Below, piece by piece: positions 56,979 to 64,000 of a stretch of 64,000 nucleotides of DNA. The stretch covers positions 21,548,629-21,612,628 of the forward strand of contig CM073592.1 in assembly GCA_037074705.1 (NCBI GenBank), read 5' to 3'. The stretch comes from Zhengitettix transpicula. Lineage: Eukaryota; Arthropoda; Insecta; Orthoptera; Tetrigidae. Within the stretch, counting starts at the first letter, position 1, and every line of letters starts with the position of its first letter. The position numbers and the translations under genes are program-made. The notes under the pieces were generated by a model. The model made no database searches and was not told the origin of the DNA. It was given only the letters and a program-made list of their open reading frames with translations.

Positions 56979-59895
56979 TTTTATTCTAATTTAACCCATT
57001 ACGTTGTTAATTAATAAAAAATTTCTTTCTGATTGGTTATGAAATTTATTTCGAAAAAATAAAGGACTAGCTGTATTTAGGCAAAGGATAAGGTGTGATA
57101 CCATGCCTTAGTTTCACACGTGAATTTTACGTTCTTCAATCGTTTTGGTAATCATGCGGACGTACATCTTCAACAACAAACTAAAAATCGTAATTAAAAT
57201 AATGGAACTCGTGAATAAAAACTGATGTTTCCCGGCTTCATAATATTTTTTTTTACCTAGTGGGTATTTAATTTATTTGAATCCTGTAAATATTTTATTA
57301 TACCATTAGTAACGTTAAAGAATTAATAGTTATGATGTAAAGGTAAATTTACCCGTATTTTAATTATATTTATGTTAACTTCTAAATGTTATTAATTGTA
57401 GTATCCAATTATTATATTGTAAATTCATGTAACAATTACCTCATACGACGAAAAAAATCAATCAAATCATTTTCTCATAGTCAGAAAAATTTTAAAGTAA
57501 TATTAAATTATATAGAATACAAATGAATCTCCCCATCCTATCACCTTCATAATTCGCAAATCCTCCATTACACAGTTCATCCACTTCAATCTCAGTCTGC
57601 CACTTTTCCTCGTCGAGTAGTCTCTTGCTTTGAGAATTTTTTGGGGTCTTCTTCTATCTTCTTGCAGCCTTTGGCATTTTATAAATCTCACTATATCTTC
57701 TCCCCATTAATTTCTTGATTATACCTTCTTCTCCACACTTCCATATTCCATTACAAGTCCATAGATTCTTCTCATTATTTTACGTTCAAATTTCGTAAAA
57801 ATTTTCCTTGTCTGTTTCAGTCTTTGTCCATATTTAATCACAGGCCTTAGTAATATTGTGAATATCAGTATTTTAGATTTTCTGATTGCTTTTCATTAAT
57901 TTCTGTTTATTATTTTAAAATTATATACGTTTAGTTATGCGTTTGAACAAAAGAGCTGTATTATTTTTAGGTGTTTTTTTAAAAAATTCCTACATAGTTT
58001 TGTACATATATTTATTTTCAGGTTACCAGTTGTCTTATATAAATTTTGTATTGTAGTAGCTATATGTTCCTTTTTTTCACTGTAGTTCAAAGTTATTTGG
58101 TTGTAATGTTATTAGTTTTATTTTCAAATTTATTCGTCGTGCTCACTGTCCTTAATTTTGCTTAAGATTTAGTGTTTTTTTTGTGTAAATATATTTTATG
58201 GTTCTGTATTTAATTTGTCTGCGTTTCTATTAATTGTTCATACATTTGTGGTACAACGTCGTGATATTTATAATTATTTATATTTATAATTTTCAATTTG
58301 ATTTTCTGATTTGAGACTTTAAATTTTTTATGATGATTGGTTGTCATTTTAAATTTAAATTAAATATTTGCATTACTTTTTTTGTACCCTGTTGTACTGT
58401 TTAAATGGATATAAATATACCGGTTGTAATTTGTTTCAGCTTAAGTTTTTCCTTTTCTCTTCTAAAATTATAAATTCCTTCTTAATGAATGTATATTTCT
58501 CACCTTCTTAATCTTACGACTATAGACGTCGGCGAATATCTTCAAAGTACATTAGAAAGGGATTTTTTCCCCCTGAAGACTCCGCCTTTTAATTAGATCA
58601 AACGTATTTTGCATTTAGATAAATTTCTGCAAGTCGAATCACAGTCCTGCACTGATTGTACGGTACGAACAAAATCGACTTTCTACTCTCCTCCGTAATT
58701 TCTTTTTTTATATATATAATTACAGTAGCGTGGCACCGAGTTTTAATCAGTGACGGCTGGGGAAAAGCAAAGTAGGACTTAGTCAATTTAGCTCCGGACG
58801 AATTTTACGAATTACAAATCGGGAGGACAGAAAAAAAAGGGAGAAACGATAAAGATTCTGTGAAATAAAACAGGAGTAAAATTCTTCCCAAAATATCATA
58901 GATAGCTATCGATAAGAAAATTTAAATACAATAAACTTAATTTGTCCCTAACAAGGCGCACATTACAGCAAAAAAAGGTATAAAAATTGTAAGGAGTTGA
59001 GTAATTTATTTGTACTTAAATTTAAGTATTAAAGCTATTTTCTATTATCTAAATTAAATTTTTCTGACTATTATTATGTTACAGAGAGAATCATGTCAAT
59101 GATCTAAATATAATTTTCATTGTATAATGATTTTATGATCATTAATATAAAATATTGATTCAGGGATACAAAATCTAATTTATTATTTAGAAAATGGTTT
59201 CCGTAATAATTTTTCAAGTTTCAACGTAATAAATAGCCAACCTATTAAGTTGTATAAATGTAATACGTGAATCAAAATCGTGATAACACAAAAATGAAAT
59301 TCTTAACGTATTTTTATGAAATCCCAAATTTATTAAACAGCTGGGAAAAAAATACAAAGGAAAGTAAATGTTTCTAAAAATACAGTTATATATAATAATT
59401 AGCTCGTATCAACGAGTCATCTAAATTTTTACATATACTTCAGAATTTTAATTAATTAATTAAATATACTACTTTTCTGACGTCATATTCATCTCTATTA
59501 TTTTAATATACCACCGTCATATTAGTACTGTTAATTATGACGACATAGGGTTACAAACTAATGGCTCGATAATACAAATAAACATGGGATCAGAAAATAT
59601 GTGTGAAATAAATAAAAAAAACAGAGGAAATCTGATGGTAGCTAAATGATTAATAAAATTTACAGAAATTGAAACATTTAAAAATAAAGTTTTTACTTAG
59701 ACACTCTTTTAAATTAGTTGGAATTTTATTTATCTAAATCACACGACAAATATTCCTGAAAAACTATTGGAATGTTATGGCGATAAATGTGAAGACACTA
59801 TTTATTTGAAATAGCATAATAAATGTTTATTATTGGAATATGATTAGTTTGCTTTGTTAATTTTATAATTGTTTTGTTATATTTAATTAATTTAT
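56979..59895. other. Long AT-rich spacer
   Basis: No gene or repeat shared with the window. The frame at 57503-57691 on the reverse strand, containing [18 protein letters not shown], resembles the endonuclease or RT-flanking text common in decayed LINEs but is too short to call. TGACGTCA is at 59478-59485. Confidence 0.35.
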
Positions 59896-59995
59896 GTATG
59901 AATAAACCAGCCAAATTGTCAGAAATAATTTAATGAAATAAAACTTAGCACAACGTATCGTTCCTTTGTTTTGGTATGTTTTGAAATTTTTTTAA
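59896..59995 (-). repeat. Family G repeat, G3
   Basis: Reverse complement of the G1 and G2 type: AAAACAAAGGAACGATACGT and then ACAATTTGGCTGGTTTATTC. The left helix II arm is lost. Confidence 0.5.
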
Positions 59996-61014
59996 TAAAG
60001 TGGTAAATTGATTTTTATTTTTCAGAATATAATATTCTTAATATCAGTATATTTTGCTAATTTTCATTCTATTAAATTTTATAAGTCATCTAAGATTTAA
60101 TTTAAGTCAGATAAATATAAGCATTTATTTAGTTTATTATACGATTAATAAATCTGGAATAAAGTAATCTAAAATAATTTTAAAAATCTTTGTGGAAAGC
60201 CACGAACTACTATTTTATACTGCAGTTTCCTTTAAACTATAACGTAACTCACTATAAAATTTGTGACTCATTTCACACATCCTTGGAACCCTGGAGGAAC
60301 ACGATTGAATGGTAATATCACGAGGCGAGAAATGCTACCGACGTTTCTAGGAAGGAACGTTAAGCCGGAGATCCTCTTGTGATGTACGATATGAATACAC
60401 GTCGAAGAATCCTTTGTGGCATCACTCAGAATGTGGAGAAGAAATTTTTTTAGAATTCTCAAGAATGCAACGTATATGTTGTGGTCTTGCAAACATCCAG
60501 GATTAACGCGTACAATTTCAGTATAATTATAATTCAGCGGACGGTTAAAATTTGGTTTTGCACAAGACTTCAAGTGAAATAATTTTAGGTTATCTTTATA
60601 ATGAATATAGAACCCAAATTACTATCCAGCACCTTGAGACAAAACGGCGGATCATCCAAAATCTTTTTGTTCTCACTTTCAAGACAAGCAGTAAGAAGAA
60701 TTTCGCAACGGTTTCCATCCGCAATCTGAAGACAAAAATTGATTTTTACTTCCGTTATCTTGAGTGTTTCAAAAGTACTCTCGGTATCATAAGAACATGA
60801 TAGATATTCCCGGTACCCTAAAAGAGTCAAAAATACTCCTGATACTTTACGAGAGTCAAATATATCCCAGTACTTAAGGAGTAATAAATACTCACTGTAA
60901 TTTAGAATGTCTTTTAAATACCACCGCCACACAACATGTAAACAAAATTTGGTACAATTCGCTCCACGTGTTTAAGATTCTCTTCAGATCATGGTTTTTC
61001 CATTCATCTTCCAC
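59996..61014. other. Spacer with opposed short frames
   Basis: 60268-60573 (reverse, 101 codons) and 60585-60932 (reverse, 115 codons) are open with no domain recognised. They may be remnants of a mobile element, but I cannot identify one. Confidence 0.25.
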
Positions 61015-61205
61015 TAATAGGGGTTGAAGTACAACTTAACGGACAATTTGAATGTCCAATTAAACTCAGCGACATCCATAACCCTGGATTCGATTCCAAT
61101 ACTGTTGTTTTCGCGTTAATTTTATGTCAGGCCTCTACTATGCTTCCCTATGCTGAAAGGAATGAAATTATACACAAACAACATTTGGAGAAATACTGTC
61201 AATTT
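61015..61205 (+). mobile_element. Family C fragment C8
   Basis: One internal unit: GGACAATTTGAATGTCCAAT, GCGACATCCATAACCCTGGA, TTCCAATACTG, TTTTCGCG, ATGAAATTATACACAAACAA. It matches the internal unit of C2 and C3 in reverse, with no element ends. Confidence 0.6.
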
Positions 61206-64000
61206 AAATTTTAAGTTAAAAATTTAAAATTCAATTTGACCAATATATTTAGCATTTTTCGTCAAGAACAAAATGTATTAAACAAAAAATATATATTGAT
61301 ATTGATAATGGGAGTTATAAGTTACGCGTTAAAGAAGAAATATAGATCCAAGTCAAGTCCAATGATCAATAATACCTTTACTATTTAACCTATAAAAGTT
61401 GAACGTATCGTTAAGAATCGTGCACACATTCCAGTACGATGGATAGGTACTAAGATGTTTTTTTAATTAAATTTATTAACTTCCGTAATGTATTGAAAGA
61501 AAGAAAGTAGTTTTTAATCAACCACGTCCGTATCTAATCTTCCACGTGAAGTAGAACGGACTCTATCTTTGCCTTTCAATGACTCTCTCCGGTTTCTAAT
61601 AATATATCTCTCTCTCAGCCGATGAGGTAGATTCCTCAGAGCCAAATGAATTGCTATTCGGGGAATTCCCTTCAGTATATCTCGTCCATGCGACACGACG
61701 CCACGCCCAGTCCTGCCTGGGCGTCGAAGGGCAAGCACGCAGCCGAGCACCTGGCACGACATCTGGAGACGACGCGATTATTTCCAGTTCACGACAGAGA
61801 ATGGCTTTTATAGAGCAAGGTCGTAAAGTTTTTTAGTGTGTGTGTGTATGCTCCGGCGAGCGAGTGATGGAGCCTCGTGTGTGTGTGTGTGTGAGTGAGT
61901 GTACCATAAATGTGATCTTGTGCAATCTTGTTTCTGGAAGGGGGCAATAAAACTGCTGGCTTCGTTCTACCCCCCTTCCCCACACCTCCTCCCTTAATAG
62001 TCTGGCCCCCTCTTCATATCTTCCTGTTCGGCCCTTGTCCTTCCGGGGACCCAAAGAAGGGTCCGTCGGCCTCTCGCTGTTAAAAAATTGCCCTGTCAGA
62101 GTATTTTACTGCCCCTGGGGTCTGTCTCCCCCTTTTGTCGCTCACAAATATTGTCATAACAGATGTGTCACAATACTCTACTTTACGAGTTTGCATTCGG
62201 ACCGTGGCGGGTACCACCTGGTCAAGAAATGGGATATGGGAGATATATACACATACTCTTCTCAAGCCGTAAAAACGTATATGTGTAATAATGTCCACTG
62301 CAACTGGTTCGCGTTTCAGTTCTCCTTTCATGGAATTGAAGAGGAAACGCAACGGGACGCAATTTAGAACTAAAGCCAAAACTAGTCTGTGGAAGATTTA
62401 TTGAGTTTGAGTTGAAGACCATTCAGCAACCAGAGCTCAGAGAAAAACGTAATGGTAAAAAAAAGAGTTCACTGTGCGACCGATGCAGAATCTTGTCCTA
62501 TTTTAACAGCTCAAATTACGTTACAGGGCACGGAAACGAGTCAGCCCGAAATCAAGATGAAAAGAAACCATCCACCCGGTTTTAACGATCTCAGCATTAT
62601 TGCTGCTTAAGAAAATTTATTCATAGCGCCCAAGTCACAATAAACTACTTTACGAGATTTCTGTTGCAATATCTTGGACACTAAACGGGATATAAGCGAA
62701 GACATCGTGTCACCCTTTTTTTCAATATGGCCAATAGACTTTTAAATACCTAGATTAGCCCCTTGAGAGGCGGCAACACCGCATTCATAAATTTTTCCGT
62801 TGTCCAGAAATTGATGAGTGTGCTACAAAATTGAAACTTGTTGTCAATTAAATTATCTGTGTTTTAACTTAATGAAACGGTGGTTCAGCTATAAAAAAAA
62901 TAAGCGTATATGTTGAACATTCGAGAAGCAAATATTCAGTAACTTTATTAATATGCAGTTACGTAAATAGAGTAAATAAAACTTAGCAGTGTTAAATTAT
63001 TCCTCCAGGATAATTTTCTTAATTTAGCCTTTAATTTATTAATTAAGTAGTCCAAAGCCAATCACCGATATTAGCCTCTTATGTCGCCGTAAGTGGAAAA
63101 TTTTTAAAAAAAGATTTTTTGACTTCTAAAACTCTTACCGCAAAATTCGACAGTGTGCATAATTATATAAAAACGAGTGAAAAATTTTGAATAATTATTG
63201 TTTTCGATTCATGTCAATTATCTATAAATCAGCGGATTAGAGTATAAGAACATTACATATATTTCTTTAGAATTAATTCAAGATGGCCGTCAATGTCAGA
63301 AAAGCCGGTTACATGTAAAATACATGGAAAAGTCAAACTTAAGATATCTTTTGATCGAGAAAAAAAAACCATATTCGGAAATGTCATTAAATTAATTAAT
63401 TACCAGTATTGTCATTTCCAATCTGGTATGTATATAAAGTAGCGTAATATCATTACAATTACCACGCTAAATTAATATGTGAATAATAAGTCAATAATAA
63501 TAATAATAATTGAACATTTCTCAATGTTTTATTTTCCATTTAAAGTATTTAAAATTTATGGAACAGGATTTTTCCCTTCCCGATTAAGAACTAAGCATTT
63601 TTCTCTCATGTATTTTCCATTTACTTACTGCTGTGTAACTGTTGTACTTTGTAAATGGGAAGTAAAATAGAAAAAAAATTATTTTAATGTTTTAAAATTA
63701 GTGTATTAATTATTTTGTATTATAGCCTACCTATTTTTCACGTGTTTGTGTTCTCTCTGTTTTTTTATCATTGAGGTTTCTGTACTTGTGTACTAGAATG
63801 TTGTTTTCTATTCACCTAATGATGCTTTGATATGTCCTATTTTCGTTAATAGATGACTGTCGGAATCAATAAACCAATTAAATCTAAATTAGTTCTTTAA
63901 TTTTTGCGGTTAAAGTTGTAGAACGTTTTGGTGACATTCCGAATGAATCGCTATAAAAGTTAATTGTATCAGTATTTTTTTTAAAAAAACTGAATTTTCG
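61206..64000. other. Spacer with a GC-rich block at 61510-62370
   Basis: 61510-62370 is GC-richer with (GT)n tracts at about 61838-61850 and 61877-61893. Frames overlap on both strands (for example 62035-62367 forward and 62080-62379 reverse), so coding is not supported. 62400-64000 is AT-rich, with (ATA)n near 63496-63510. Confidence 0.35.

Noticed and set aside
57503..57691. Reverse-strand frame resembling LINE-flanking text (RLRLKWMN)
   Set aside because: Too short, with no RT or endonuclease motif beside it.

Overview
The window is eukaryotic, almost certainly arthropod and most likely from an insect with a large, repeat-rich genome. It is AT-rich (about two-thirds A+T by eye) and I find no confident protein-coding gene, rRNA, tRNA or CRISPR array. 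Microsatellites, poly(A)-tailed retroelement copies, LTRs and fragments of non-LTR and Penelope-like retroelements (PLEs) account for most of the recognisable structure. The species cannot be named from the sequence alone.

Layout. 1-14 kb: a family A fragment at the left edge, a family C element (1045-1832), an inverted pair of hammerhead-like units (3461-3755), family D copy 1 between opposed hammerhead-like motifs (6285-7275), a GC-rich island with an X-box-like site and a CRE (8225-8420), the longest open frame (11905-12405, unrecognised), and a PLE GIY-YIG endonuclease remnant (13895-14075) beside family D copy 2. 15-23 kb: three family C elements, a 5'-truncated LINE with recognisable reverse transcriptase (20128-21358), and a family A copy. 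23-36 kb: mostly AT-rich spacer, a tandem array of hammerhead-like units (30080-30660), a foldback element (31829-32002), and two LTR-like copies in opposite orientation (32039-32925 and 34501-35535). 36-48 kb: LINE RT fragments (37142-37465), a family A copy with clear target-site duplication (37909-38430), a second PLE endonuclease remnant (41261-41368), a third LTR-like copy (43532-44715), two abutting family C elements, and a 98-bp minisatellite (47716-48205). 48-64 kb: a cluster of at least six family A copies (52909-56663), a long foldback (56673-56861), and AT-rich spacer with a GC-rich block near 61.5-62.4 kb.

The most coherent biological theme is PLE debris: two fragments of the GIY-YIG endonuclease (both with CYIGQTKRSLYT), and about twenty short motifs with the hammerhead-ribozyme order CUGANGA, helix II, GAAAC, many followed by GUC. 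PLEs elsewhere are known to carry hammerhead ribozymes, so the association is expected. The unusual point is that most readable copies have one extra nucleotide between CUGANGA and helix II. A second theme is regulatory: the palindromic CRE octamer TGACGTCA occurs eight times, two of them at equivalent places in family C elements. Family names A, C, D, G, H are mine and local to this window.
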